A stretch of 64,000 nt of DNA from Flavobacteriales bacterium (GCA_020635725.1 JACJZF010000001.1:434001-498000), one strand, 5' to 3'; shown: positions 25,898 to 33,834, counted from the first letter of the stretch. Notes: generated by a model from the letters alone, not told the origin. Translations and numbers: made by a program.

Positions 25898-28639
25898 ATG
25901 CCATCCGTTACTTCCGCACCGCTACGCCAGCACTACAACGCCGCGCGCTTGCGCTCCCATACCTGGGAGCAGCTCAAGCTGGCGGTCACCGACCTCGATG
26001 CCGGGCAGGGCTCGGTGGAGGAGGTGAAGGGAATCCTCGACGACCTGCATGCCATCGAGCTCTATTGGGCCTATCCCGGCCGCGATACGGTGAGGCATCT
26101 GCGCGACCTGCTGCGGTCGGAAGAGCATCATGGCTTGCACCTGGCGGTCAACCACGTGGTTCGCATGCTCAGCAGCGGCGCGTTCCGCAGCGATCCCGCA
26201 GCGATCGCCGATCCCGAGTCGGGCGCCCGCGAGCTGCTCGCCGAGGATGAAGGAAGACCCAGGCCGAACTACTTCGAGGTGCTCTTCGTGGACGAGATCG
26301 ATGACGACGAGGAGGCGGCGTTGAAGCATCGGCTGCGCCAGGTGCGCGACAGGAGCGATCCCTTCGTGTACGATGCCGTGGTGGTGCGCACGGTGCAGGA
26401 TGCGCTCATCGCGCTGCTCTTCAACCACAACATACAAGCGGTGGTGATGCGCTTCGGCGTGAGCTACGCCAGCGTCAACCACAAGTCCATCCTGCGGGAA
26501 TTCACCCGCGCGCTCGATGCGCTGGAGCCCGAGAAGCCAGGGCGTTCGCACACGGGCCCCTTCCTCGGCCGGGTATGCCGATGGTTCAGGCCCGAAGTGG
26601 ACCGCTACTACGTGACGGACACGCCGGTTGATGGCCTCGAGGATGAGACCCTGTCCGTGTTCCGACGCATCTTCTACCGAACCGAGGACTTCACCGAGCT
26701 TCATCTCACCATCCTGCGCGGCATCGTCGAGCGCTTCCAGACACCCTTCTACACCGCGCTGAAGGAGTACAGCAAGAAGCCGATGGGCGTCTTCCACGCC
26801 ATGCCCATCAGCCGTGGCAACAGCGTGTTCAAGAGCCGATGGATCCAGGATTTCGGCGAGTTCTACGGCCGCAACCTCTTCCTGGCCGAGACGAGCGCCA
26901 CGACCGGCGGACTTGATTCACTGCTGCAACCGACCGGACCGCTGAAGAAGGCCCAGGAGCTCGCTTCGCGCGCCTTCGGCTCTCGCCACACCTTCTTCGC
27001 CACCAATGGCACCAGCACCACCAACAAGATCGTGGTGCAGGCGCTGGTCGAGCCCGGCGACATCGTGCTCATCGATCGCGATTGCCACAAGAGCCACCAT
27101 TACGGCATGGTGCTGAGCGGCGCCTACCCGGTGTACCTGCACAGCTACCCCTTGCCGAAATACAGCATGTACGGCGCGGTGCCGTTGGATCATATCCGCC
27201 AGAAGCTGCTCGCGCTGCGCCAAGGCGGAAGGCTCGATAAGGTGAAGATGCTGCTGCTCACCAACAGCACCTTCGATGGCGTCGTGTACAACGTGGAGCG
27301 CGTGATGGAGCAGACGCTGGCCATCAAGCCCGACATCGTGTTCCTATGGGACGAGGCCTGGTGGGCGTTCGCGCGCTTCAGCTATGTGCTGCGTCAGCGC
27401 ACCGCCATGCATGTGGCCGCCAAGCTGGCGCGCAAGTACCGCACGCCGGAATACAGGGCCGAGTACGAGGCGCACATCCGGTCGCTCAAGAAGGGCGAGG
27501 AGCCGCGCATGCCCGACCCCGATAAGGTGCGCATCCGTGTGTACGCCACGCAGAGCACGCACAAGACGCTCACCTCATTGCGCCAGGGGAGCATGATCCA
27601 CATCTGGGACGAGGACTTCGCGCGCAAGACCGAGGAGAGCTTCCATGAGGCGTACATGACGCACACCAGCACCAGCGCCAACTACCAGATCCTCGCCAGC
27701 ATGGATGTGGGGCGGCGCCAGGTGGAGTTCGAGGGCTTCGAGCTGGTGGAGAAGGCCATCGAGCTCGGGTTGCTGCTCAGGCGCACCATACGCGAACACC
27801 CGCGCCTCAACAGGTGGTTCGACATCATCACCATCGGCGAGCTCATCCCGCCTGAATACCGGCAGAGCGGCCTGGAACACTACTATCGCCGCGACAAAGG
27901 GTGGAACGAGATCGAGAAGGCCTGGGCCCAGGACGAATTCGCCGTGGATCCCACCAAAATCAACCTCTATACGGGCAAGACGGGCATCGACGGCGACACC
28001 TTCAAGAACAAGTTCCTCATGGACAAGCACCAGATCCAGGTCAACAAGACCTCGCGGAACTCGGTGCTCTTCATGACCAACATCGGAACCACGCGCGGCT
28101 CATTGGCCTACCTCACCAAGGTGCTGCTCCAGATCGCCAGCGAGCTGGAGGAGCGTAACGCAGGCTTCGAGCACGACGACAAGCGCCTTCACCTCGGCAG
28201 GATCCGCGCGCTCACGGTGGAGATCCCGCCGCTTCCCGATTTCAGCAGCTTCCACCGCAGCTTCCTGGGCCAGCCTGGCGTGCCTGGCGGTGATCTGCGC
28301 GCGGCCTACTTCCTGGCGTACAAGGAGGAGCGCTGCCGTCATGTGCATTTGGACAAGGCGCTGGAGGAGATGCGCAATGGCGCGGAGCTGGTCTCCGCCA
28401 GTTTCGTGATCCCCTATCCGCCAGGCTTCCCGGTGCTCGTGCCGGGGCAGGTGATCAACAAGGAGATCATCGACTTCCTTATCGCCATCGACGTGAAGGA
28501 GATCCACGGCTACCGGCCGGAGCTGGGCCTACGAGTATTCACCGATGCCGCGTTGGGAAGGCAGAAGACGACAACGGCACTTGGCGGGATGCGCTTATCA
28601 TCCATCCCGCCCGCTAAGACAGGGCGCAAGAAGAAATAA
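25898..28639 (+). CDS. Large PLP-dependent Orn/Lys/Arg decarboxylase-family protein
   Basis: 913 residues. The N-terminal ~330 residues are not obviously catalytic. The PLP domain follows: TSATTGGLDSLLQPTGPLKK, FFATNGTSTTNKIVVQAL, DRDCHKSHHYGMVLSGAYPV, the Asp-containing DIVFLWDEAWWAF, and the Schiff-base lysine Lys556 in STHKTLTSLRQGSMIH. These are motifs of the fold-type I group III (Orn/Lys/Arg) decarboxylases, which release CO2 from basic amino acids to give amines. The substrate cannot be told from sequence. The stop is 4 bases before the ATP-grasp gene, and the pair leads a co-directional cluster with an Ntn hydrolase and an aldehyde dehydrogenase. Confidence 0.88.
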   Translation: MPSVTSAPLRQHYNAARLRSHTWEQLKLAVTDLDAGQGSVEEVKGILDDLHAIELYWAYPGRDTVRHLRDLLRSEEHHGLHLAVNHVVRMLSSGAFRSDPAAIADPESGARELLAEDEGRPRPNYFEVLFVDEIDDDEEAALKHRLRQVRDRSDPFVYDAVVVRTVQDALIALLFNHNIQAVVMRFGVSYASVNHKSILREFTRALDALEPEKPGRSHTGPFLGRVCRWFRPEVDRYYVTDTPVDGLEDETLSVFRRIFYRTEDFTELHLTILRGIVERFQTPFYTALKEYSKKPMGVFHAMPISRGNSVFKSRWIQDFGEFYGRNLFLAETSATTGGLDSLLQPTGPLKKAQELASRAFGSRHTFFATNGTSTTNKIVVQALVEPGDIVLIDRDCHKSHHYGMVLSGAYPVYLHSYPLPKYSMYGAVPLDHIRQKLLALRQGGRLDKVKMLLLTNSTFDGVVYNVERVMEQTLAIKPDIVFLWDEAWWAFARFSYVLRQRTAMHVAAKLARKYRTPEYRAEYEAHIRSLKKGEEPRMPDPDKVRIRVYATQSTHKTLTSLRQGSMIHIWDEDFARKTEESFHEAYMTHTSTSANYQILASMDVGRRQVEFEGFELVEKAIELGLLLRRTIREHPRLNRWFDIITIGELIPPEYRQSGLEHYYRRDKGWNEIEKAWAQDEFAVDPTKINLYTGKTGIDGDTFKNKFLMDKHQIQVNKTSRNSVLFMTNIGTTRGSLAYLTKVLLQIASELEERNAGFEHDDKRLHLGRIRALTVEIPPLPDFSSFHRSFLGQPGVPGGDLRAAYFLAYKEERCRHVHLDKALEEMRNGAELVSASFVIPYPPGFPVLVPGQVINKEIIDFLIAIDVKEIHGYRPELGLRVFTDAALGRQKTTTALGGMRLSSIPPAKTGRKKK

Positions 28640-28643
28640 GATC

Positions 28644-30281
28644 ATGAGCAAGAAGATCAACCGAAGGAAGAAGTCACCGGCGGGAAAGCGAACAGCGCCG
28701 AAGCGGATGAAGGATGGCGCCGGAAGGACCGCAACTCGTGCAGCCCTGCCCAAGAAGGCCGCAACGAGAACGCCAGCGCGAAGGAAGAAGCCTGCGAAGA
28801 CGAGCCGGCCTGCCAACCTGCTCAAGGGCATCAGCGACATCCGACGCTTCTTCCATCGAAACGAGACGCCGCTCTACTTCATCAGCGCCACCAACTTTAA
28901 CCTGCTCGGCGCCGATGAATGGATCAAGGGATTCAAGTTCATCACCTACATCGATTGCTTCGATGGGATGCATCCGAACCTGATGAGCCCGAAGACCGAG
29001 GAGCCGCACGAGGAGTTCCAGAGCATCGAGGACATCAACAACTACCTGCTCACGCACAGCGAGGTGCGCGACTACATCGAACAGCGCAAATCGAAAGGGA
29101 AGAACGGCAAGGCACTTTTCCTCATGTTCGATGAGCGGACCGAGGCGCTGGCGAAGAAGGCCGGTCTGGAGGTGATCTTCCCGAAGGCCAAATTGCGGAC
29201 CTGGCTGGACAACAAGGTGAACACGAACCGTGTGGCCGAGAAGGCCGGCGTGCCCTGCGTGCCCTACGTGCTCAGCCCCGTGCGCCACTACGAGCACCTG
29301 CTAGCCGTCGCGCAGAAAGGCAAGCTCGGCACCGACCTCGTGGTGCAGACGCCCTTCGGTGACAGCGGCCACACGACTTTCTTCATCAAGAGCGAGGCGG
29401 ACTACGATAATTACGCGAAGGAGATCGAGGCGGAGAAGGAGTGCAAGATCATGAAGCGCATCAACTGCCGGGGCGCAGCCATGGAGGCCTGCGTCACGCG
29501 GCACGGCACCATCGTGGCGCCGCTGATGACGGAGCTCGTGGGCTTCAAGGAGCTCACGCCGTACAAGGGCGGCTGGTGCGGCAACGAGATCTTCGCCGAC
29601 ACCTTCACGCCGGAGATACGCGCCAAGGCCCGCCGCTACGCGAAGAAATTCGGCGACCAGTTGCTCAAGGAGGGATACAAGGGCTACTTCGAGCTGGACT
29701 ACCTCATCGACAAGGACAGCGGCGAGATCTACCTCGGTGAATTGAACCCGCGCGTCACGGGCGCGAGTTCCATTACCAACCATGCTGCATTCGCATTGGC
29801 AGATGCGCCGCTGCACCTCTTCCACACGCTGGAATGGATGGACGTGCCCTACGAGCTGAGCGTGAACGCGCTGAACCGCCGATGGGCCGATGCCGCGAAC
29901 ATCGACTCATGGGGCCAGATGGTGATCAAACACACCGCCGATGACATCCGCCGTGTGACCGAAGCGCCGCGCAGCGGGATCTGGCGCATGCGCGAGGATG
30001 GCAGCATCTACTTCTGGCGCATGGACACGCACCGCCGCTACGTTGAGAAGGACAACGAGGCCTTCTTCCTGCGCATCACGCGCGTGGGCGACTGGCTCTA
30101 CGAAGGCGCCGACATCGGCATCCTGGTGATGCGCGGCCGCATGATGACCGACGACTTCCAGCTCACCGAACGCGCGAAGAAATGGCTCGCCGCCATCCGC
30201 GCGGAGTACAAGAGCGTGGTACCGGGCGAGCATGCGGGCACGGGACATATGCTGGAGATCGGGGGGTTCAAGATGATGTAG
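28644..30281 (+). CDS. ATP-grasp (biotin-carboxylase-like) ligase with Lys/Arg-rich N-terminal tail
   Basis: 545 residues from ATG 28644 (MSKKINRRKKSPAGKRTAPK). The first ~60 residues are almost only Lys, Arg, Ala, Pro and Thr, like a histone-H1-type tail. The rest is an ATP-grasp fold: DNKVNTNRVAEKAGVPCVPY, LVVQTPFGDSGHTTFFI, EKECKIMKRINCRGAAMEAC and the metal-binding YFELDYLIDKDSGEIYLGEL followed by NPRVTGASS. ATP-grasp enzymes couple a carboxylate to an amine or thiol through an acyl phosphate. The gene begins 4 bases after the decarboxylase, so the amine product is a possible substrate (inference). A repeat arm of the GxxExxY cassette starts 6 bases after the stop codon. Confidence 0.87.
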   Translation: MSKKINRRKKSPAGKRTAPKRMKDGAGRTATRAALPKKAATRTPARRKKPAKTSRPANLLKGISDIRRFFHRNETPLYFISATNFNLLGADEWIKGFKFITYIDCFDGMHPNLMSPKTEEPHEEFQSIEDINNYLLTHSEVRDYIEQRKSKGKNGKALFLMFDERTEALAKKAGLEVIFPKAKLRTWLDNKVNTNRVAEKAGVPCVPYVLSPVRHYEHLLAVAQKGKLGTDLVVQTPFGDSGHTTFFIKSEADYDNYAKEIEAEKECKIMKRINCRGAAMEACVTRHGTIVAPLMTELVGFKELTPYKGGWCGNEIFADTFTPEIRAKARRYAKKFGDQLLKEGYKGYFELDYLIDKDSGEIYLGELNPRVTGASSITNHAAFALADAPLHLFHTLEWMDVPYELSVNALNRRWADAANIDSWGQMVIKHTADDIRRVTEAPRSGIWRMREDGSIYFWRMDTHRRYVEKDNEAFFLRITRVGDWLYEGADIGILVMRGRMMTDDFQLTERAKKWLAAIRAEYKSVVPGEHAGTGHMLEIGGFKMM

Positions 30282-30286
30282 TGAGG

Positions 30287-30320
30287 TTCACCACAGAGAC
30301 ACGGAGGCACGGAGAGAACC
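30287..30320 (+). repeat. Left inverted-repeat arm of GxxExxY cassette 1
   Basis: 34 bases starting TTCACCACAGAG, with an internal 8-base period (CACAGAGA, CACGGAGG, CACGGAGA). It is the reverse complement of 30789-30822 at 25 of the first 30 positions. In sense RNA four of the five differences become G.U pairs and only one is a mismatch. Confidence 0.9.
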
Positions 30321-30333
30321 AAATGCGAAGAGC

Positions 30334-30771
30334 ATGAACCCCGGAGACATCGAGACACAGCGCGCGCGAGTGGCAAGTCTTAAATACAATGAGTTGAGCG
30401 AACTAATCATCGAGGCAGCCATTGAGGTACACCGTGAACTTGGACCGGGGTTATTGGAAAGCATCTATGAGTTGTGCCTTGCCCAGGAGCTCCGGGAGCA
30501 TGGGGTCGAGGTCACTCAGCAAATGGCCGTTCCGATCATTTACAAGGGCAGACGGATGCCGAACGACCTGCGCCTCGACCTGCTGGTGGACGATCGCATC
30601 ATCGTAGAAGTGAAGGCGGTTGAAGAGTTCCACCCAGTGCATCAAGCACAGCTTCTGACCTACTTGAAGCTCACTGACAAGCGAGTGGGCCTGCTGTTGA
30701 ACTTCAATTCGCCGGTCATTACCAAGGGCATCAAGCGCATGATGAACGGCTATCTGATAGAAGGCGAATGA
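30334..30771 (+). CDS. GxxExxY protein 1 (PDDEXK_3-like)
   Basis: 145 residues. The family signature is GLLESIY at 39-45 within IEVHRELGPGLLESIYELCL. A PD-(D/E)xK nuclease-like core follows: Asp82 in LRLDLLVDD and Glu92-Lys94 in IIVEVKAVE, with the typical HQAQLLTYLKL afterwards. The biochemical role of the family is not established; a nucleic-acid-processing activity is inferred from the core. It is bounded by its own inverted repeats and inserted in the decarboxylase cluster. A later internal Met start is not obvious. Confidence 0.88.
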   Translation: MNPGDIETQRARVASLKYNELSELIIEAAIEVHRELGPGLLESIYELCLAQELREHGVEVTQQMAVPIIYKGRRMPNDLRLDLLVDDRIIVEVKAVEEFHPVHQAQLLTYLKLTDKRVGLLLNFNSPVITKGIKRMMNGYLIEGE

Positions 30772-30788
30772 CAAGTACGATCGCCCCC

Positions 30789-30822
30789 GTTCTTCTCTGT
30801 GTCTCTGTGCCTCTGTGGTGAA
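30789..30822 (-). repeat. Right inverted-repeat arm of GxxExxY cassette 1
   Basis: Reverse complement begins TTCACCACAGAG and continues with three near-perfect 8-base units of the CACAGAGR type. It ends 8 bases before the Ntn-hydrolase ATG. Confidence 0.9.
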
Positions 30823-30830
30823 GTATTCCC

Positions 30831-31823
30831 ATGTACGTCCACCTGAAGCTCGTCCGTGAACCCTGGCCCAGCGACCGCTGGCAGACCTTCTTCGACCGCG
30901 CGTGGCCGCTGTTCAGGATCTGGTACGAGAGCGAGGGACTGGAGAAGCGCCCGGACCTTGTGACCTGCCGCAGCCTGTTGGAGTTGCACATGCCGGAGTT
31001 GATCCCGGTGTACAACAGCCTGTGCCGTATCGCCAACAACGATGACGTGGCGTGTAGGTTTTTGAGCATGTGGTGCCCACCGCCCTACATGGCCGGTTGC
31101 TCGCAGGTCGCCTGGACTAAGGGCGCTCCCACGCTCATCCGCAACTACGACTTCGACCCGCGCTACTTCGATGGCCGCATGCGCTACACGGAATACGTGA
31201 AGCCCGTGATCGGCATCCAGGACAGCGGCTGGGGTTTGCTCGATGGGATGAATGCAGATGGCTTGGCCGTTGCGCTGGCCTTCGGCGGAAGGAAAGTGAG
31301 CGGCACGGGCTTCGGCATACCGCTGGTGCTTCGTTATGTCCTCGAGACCTGCAGCACCACCGATGAGGCCTGCGTCGCTCTCGCGCGCATCCCGGTGCAC
31401 ATGGGATACAACGTCACGGTAGTGGACAAGAGCGGCAAGTACGCCACGGTGTATATGAACCCCGACCGTCCGGCGCAAGTCGTTTATCAAGCCGTGGCCT
31501 GCAATCACCAGCATCAAGTGGAGTGGGACGAGTACGCGGCCTTCACCCATACTATCGAGCGCAAGCACTTCTTGGAGCACAGCATCGCGCAGCCCAAGCT
31601 CACGCGCGCGGCGCTGATCAAGCAATTCCTCAGGCCACCGCTGTACAGCCAGCAATACCTCCGCGGCTTCGGGACGCTCTACACCGCGGCCTACGATGTG
31701 GCCAAGGGACGCGTGCAGATCATCTGGCCGGAGAAGCAGGTAGAGGCAAGCTTCTCGCGCTTCGAGGAGCAGGAGGTGGAGGTGGTGCTGCTGCGGCCGG
31801 TAGGGCGATATCTCGCCAAGTGA
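30831..31823 (+). CDS. C45-type Ntn hydrolase / acyltransferase family protein
   Basis: 330 residues without a signal peptide. It resembles the acyl-CoA:6-aminopenicillanate acyltransferase (C45) group, in which a Cys following a Gly becomes the N-terminal nucleophile after self-cleavage. Here the candidate is Cys90 in YMAGCSQVAW, followed by the hallmark LIRNYDFDPRYFD at 102-114 and WGLLDGMNADGLAVAL. Such enzymes hydrolyse or form linear amides. In this setting it could transfer an acyl group to, or release one from, the product of the neighbouring decarboxylase and ATP-grasp (inference). It is flanked on both sides by GxxExxY cassettes that start right at its gene boundaries. Confidence 0.8.
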   Translation: MYVHLKLVREPWPSDRWQTFFDRAWPLFRIWYESEGLEKRPDLVTCRSLLELHMPELIPVYNSLCRIANNDDVACRFLSMWCPPPYMAGCSQVAWTKGAPTLIRNYDFDPRYFDGRMRYTEYVKPVIGIQDSGWGLLDGMNADGLAVALAFGGRKVSGTGFGIPLVLRYVLETCSTTDEACVALARIPVHMGYNVTVVDKSGKYATVYMNPDRPAQVVYQAVACNHQHQVEWDEYAAFTHTIERKHFLEHSIAQPKLTRAALIKQFLRPPLYSQQYLRGFGTLYTAAYDVAKGRVQIIWPEKQVEASFSRFEEQEVEVVLLRPVGRYLAK

Positions 31824-31828
31824 AGGCG

Positions 31829-31855
31829 AACCGCAAAGACGCTAAGAGCGCAAAG
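31829..31855 (+). repeat. Left inverted-repeat arm of GxxExxY cassette 2
   Basis: 27 bases beginning AACCGCAAAGACGCTAAG. It is a perfect reverse complement of 32288-32314. It has an 8-9 base period (CGCAAAGA, CGCTAAGAG, CGCAAAG) and is unrelated in sequence to the arms of cassette 1. Confidence 0.93.
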
Positions 31856-31864
31856 TGAGATGCA

Positions 31865-32251
31865 ATGACGGAGAATGATTTGGCGAGGATTGCAGTCGAT
31901 GCGATGATCGAGGTGCATCGCGAGCTGGGGCCAGATTTGTTGGAGAACAGCTATGAACACTGTCTGGCATTCGATCTGAGAAGCCGGGGACTGGATGTCA
32001 AGCAGCAGGTCAATTTGCCGGTATTGTACAAGGGGGTTCAACTGGATGTTGGCTACAGATTGGACCTGTGGGTTAATGAGAAGCTCATCATCGAGGTCAA
32101 GTCTGTGGAGGAGTTGCATCCTGTGCACTGGGCTCAAGTGCTCACCTATCTGAAGCTGACCAAGAACAAGCTAGGGCTCTTGGTCAACTTCAACGAGAAG
32201 CTCGTTAGGGATGGGATCCGTCGGGTCGCTTACCGGTTGGAAGAGGGATGA
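31865..32251 (+). CDS. GxxExxY protein 2 (PDDEXK_3-like), first Gly of the motif replaced
   Basis: 128 residues, clearly homologous to the protein at 30334 but divergent. The signature segment reads LGPDLLENSYEHCL, so the first Gly of GxxExxY is Asp24. The nuclease-like core is kept: Asp67 in YRLDLWV and Glu77-Lys79 in IIEVKSVEELHPVHWAQVL. It is flanked by perfect 27-base inverted repeats. The divergence from the first copy argues for separate acquisition rather than local duplication. Confidence 0.87.
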   Translation: MTENDLARIAVDAMIEVHRELGPDLLENSYEHCLAFDLRSRGLDVKQQVNLPVLYKGVQLDVGYRLDLWVNEKLIIEVKSVEELHPVHWAQVLTYLKLTKNKLGLLVNFNEKLVRDGIRRVAYRLEEG

Positions 32252-32287
32252 CCGCAGAGGGCGCCAACCGGAACCTCTCCGAAACTC

Positions 32288-32314
32288 CTTTGCGCTCTTA
32301 GCGTCTTTGCGGTT
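32288..32314 (-). repeat. Right inverted-repeat arm of GxxExxY cassette 2
   Basis: Exact reverse complement of 31829-31855 over 27 bases. Confidence 0.93.
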
Positions 32315-32332
32315 TCATGGCATTCGGCTTTG

Positions 32333-32344
32333 CTCCGTGGTGAA
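32333..32344 (-). repeat. Possible remnant of a cassette-1-type arm
   Basis: The reverse complement, TTCACCACGGAG, matches the outer 12 bases of the cassette 1 arm at 11 positions. It sits between cassette 2 and the aldehyde dehydrogenase start. Twelve bases is short, so chance is possible. Confidence 0.4.
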
Positions 32345-32352
32345 CAACTTTG
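32345..32352 (+). promoter_or_regulatory. Possible -7 promoter box of the aldehyde dehydrogenase
   Basis: CAACTTTG, 7 of 8 to TAnnTTTG, 4 bases before the ATG at 32357. Confidence 0.3.
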
Positions 32353-32356
32353 CACC

Positions 32357-33802
32357 ATGCCTGCCACCCTCACCTCCCTCTTCACCCCCGCCAACCTCAT
32401 CAACGGCAACTGGTCTTTCGAAGGTGACGGGAGCTTCAATACCGTCGTGGAAAAGTACCACGGCACCCAGCTGGCCAAACTCCCGAACGCCACCGAGGCG
32501 CAGATGGAAGAGGCGATCGCAGCCGCCTATGCGAGCCGTGAGGTGCTGAGGAAGATGAGCGCCGGTGACCGCAGCACGAAGCTGGATGCGTTGGCCGCGT
32601 TGATCGAGAAGCACCAGGATGAACTGGCGAAGCTCATCGTGCAGGAAGGCGGCAAGCCCATCGGCTACGCGAAGACGGAGATCGCGCGCTGCATCACCAC
32701 GGTGAAGACGGCCGCAGCGGAAGCCCTTCGTTTCGGTGGCGAAGTGGTGCCGATGGACTTCGGCGCGGGCGCGGGCAAGACGGCGATCACCAAACGCTTC
32801 CCCATAGGTGTCATCGCGGCGATAACGCCTTTCAACTTCCCGCTGAACCTGGTGCTGCACAAGGTGGCCCCGGCGATGGCGGTGGGCTGTCCGGTGGTGC
32901 TGAAGCCCGCGCCGCAAGCCCCGTTGAGCGCACTTGTCCTCGGCCGTTTCATGGAAGATATCGGTTGGCCGAAGGGAGCTTTCCATGTGCTGATGTGCGG
33001 CGTACCCGTGGCGGAGAAGCTGGTGAAGGACGAGCGCGTGGCCATGCTCAGCTTCACCGGCAGCGACAAGGTGGGATGGCATCTGAAGGCGATCTGCGGG
33101 AAGAAGAAGGTGGCGCTGGAACTGGGAGGAAACGCGGCGGTGATCATCGATCAGGGTGTTGACCTGCTCGCTGCGGCGAAGGCGGTGGCGATGGGCGCGA
33201 ACCTCTACGCCGGCCAGACCTGCATCAGCACGCAGCGCATCTATGCGGTCGCTTCGGTTTTTGAGGAGTTCCGCGACCTGCTCGTGAAGGCCTATGCCGA
33301 GCTGCAGGCCGGCGACCCCTCGGCTGCGGAGATCAGCGTGGGTCCGATCATCGACAAGGGGCATTACGAGCGCATCGTGAGCTGGGTGGAGGAAGCCACG
33401 AAGGCGGGCGCCACGATCCTGGCTGGCGGAAAGCCGGTGGACCTGGAGCGCAACGTATATGCCGCCACGCTCCTGACCGGCACCCAGCACAGCATGCGCG
33501 TGAATTGCGCGGAGGTCTTCGGACCAGTGGCCGTGCTGGAGGAGGTGAAGGACTTCAGCGATGCGATCGCAGCCGTGAACGACTCCACTTATGGACTACA
33601 GGCGGGTGTCTTCACCACGAGCATCGCGCACATGAAACAGGCGCATGACGAGCTGGAAGTGGGCGGCATCATCATCAACAGCATCCCCGGCTTCCGCATC
33701 GACCCCATGCCCTACGGCGGCATCAAGGACAGCGGCCTGGGGCGCGAGGGACTGAAGTATGCGATGGAAGAGATGAGCGAGCCGCGGCTGCTCGTGTACT
33801 GA
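32357..33802 (+). CDS. NAD(P)-dependent aldehyde dehydrogenase
   Basis: 481 residues from the ATG at 32357 (MPATLTSLFTPANLINGNW). The family motifs are present: TPFNFPLNLVLHKVAPAMAV, FTGSDKVGW, the general-base Glu in VALELGGNAAV and the catalytic Cys in YAGQTCISTQRIY; LKPAPQAPLS binds cofactor. It oxidises an aldehyde to the acid. The substrate is unknown; being last in the decarboxylase cluster, an amino-aldehyde derived from a decarboxylated basic amino acid is plausible. The frame extends upstream to 32330, but that extension runs into repeat sequence. Confidence 0.92.
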   Translation: MPATLTSLFTPANLINGNWSFEGDGSFNTVVEKYHGTQLAKLPNATEAQMEEAIAAAYASREVLRKMSAGDRSTKLDALAALIEKHQDELAKLIVQEGGKPIGYAKTEIARCITTVKTAAAEALRFGGEVVPMDFGAGAGKTAITKRFPIGVIAAITPFNFPLNLVLHKVAPAMAVGCPVVLKPAPQAPLSALVLGRFMEDIGWPKGAFHVLMCGVPVAEKLVKDERVAMLSFTGSDKVGWHLKAICGKKKVALELGGNAAVIIDQGVDLLAAAKAVAMGANLYAGQTCISTQRIYAVASVFEEFRDLLVKAYAELQAGDPSAAEISVGPIIDKGHYERIVSWVEEATKAGATILAGGKPVDLERNVYAATLLTGTQHSMRVNCAEVFGPVAVLEEVKDFSDAIAAVNDSTYGLQAGVFTTSIAHMKQAHDELEVGGIIINSIPGFRIDPMPYGGIKDSGLGREGLKYAMEEMSEPRLLVY

Positions 33803-33834
33803 GCTGGGCGGACAGGGCTTGCCGATTCCCTCAG

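Larger units (their letters stand above)
30287..30822 (+). mobile_element. GxxExxY cassette 1: inverted-repeat-bounded insertion in an operon spacer
   Basis: A 536-base unit made of two inverted 34-base arms and one GxxExxY gene. It fills the spacer between the ATP-grasp stop and the Ntn-hydrolase start, leaving both reading frames intact. No transposase and no evident target-site duplication are seen. In RNA the arms would fold into a stem of about 30 base pairs enclosing the gene. Mobility is inferred from structure and from the second, different cassette nearby. Confidence 0.7.
31829..32314 (+). mobile_element. GxxExxY cassette 2: inverted-repeat-bounded insertion in the next operon spacer
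   Basis: A 486-base unit with perfect 27-base inverted arms around one GxxExxY gene, starting 5 bases after the Ntn-hydrolase stop and ending about 40 bases before the aldehyde dehydrogenase. Same orientation and architecture as cassette 1, but with different arms, so it is not a recent duplicate. No transposase present. Confidence 0.72.

Noticed and set aside
30287..32314. Repeat arms as a CRISPR array or rho-independent terminators
   Set aside because: There are only two inverted arms per cassette with a gene between them, no spacer series, no cas genes, and no T-run after the arms.
30287..32314. Cassettes as classical insertion sequences
   Set aside because: No transposase is encoded, no flanking target duplication is evident, and the two cassettes have different terminal sequences.
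32330..32356. Upstream start for the aldehyde dehydrogenase (ATG at 32330)
   Set aside because: The nine added residues run through repeat-derived sequence, and the ATG at 32357 starts directly after a promoter-like box with a normal family N-terminus.
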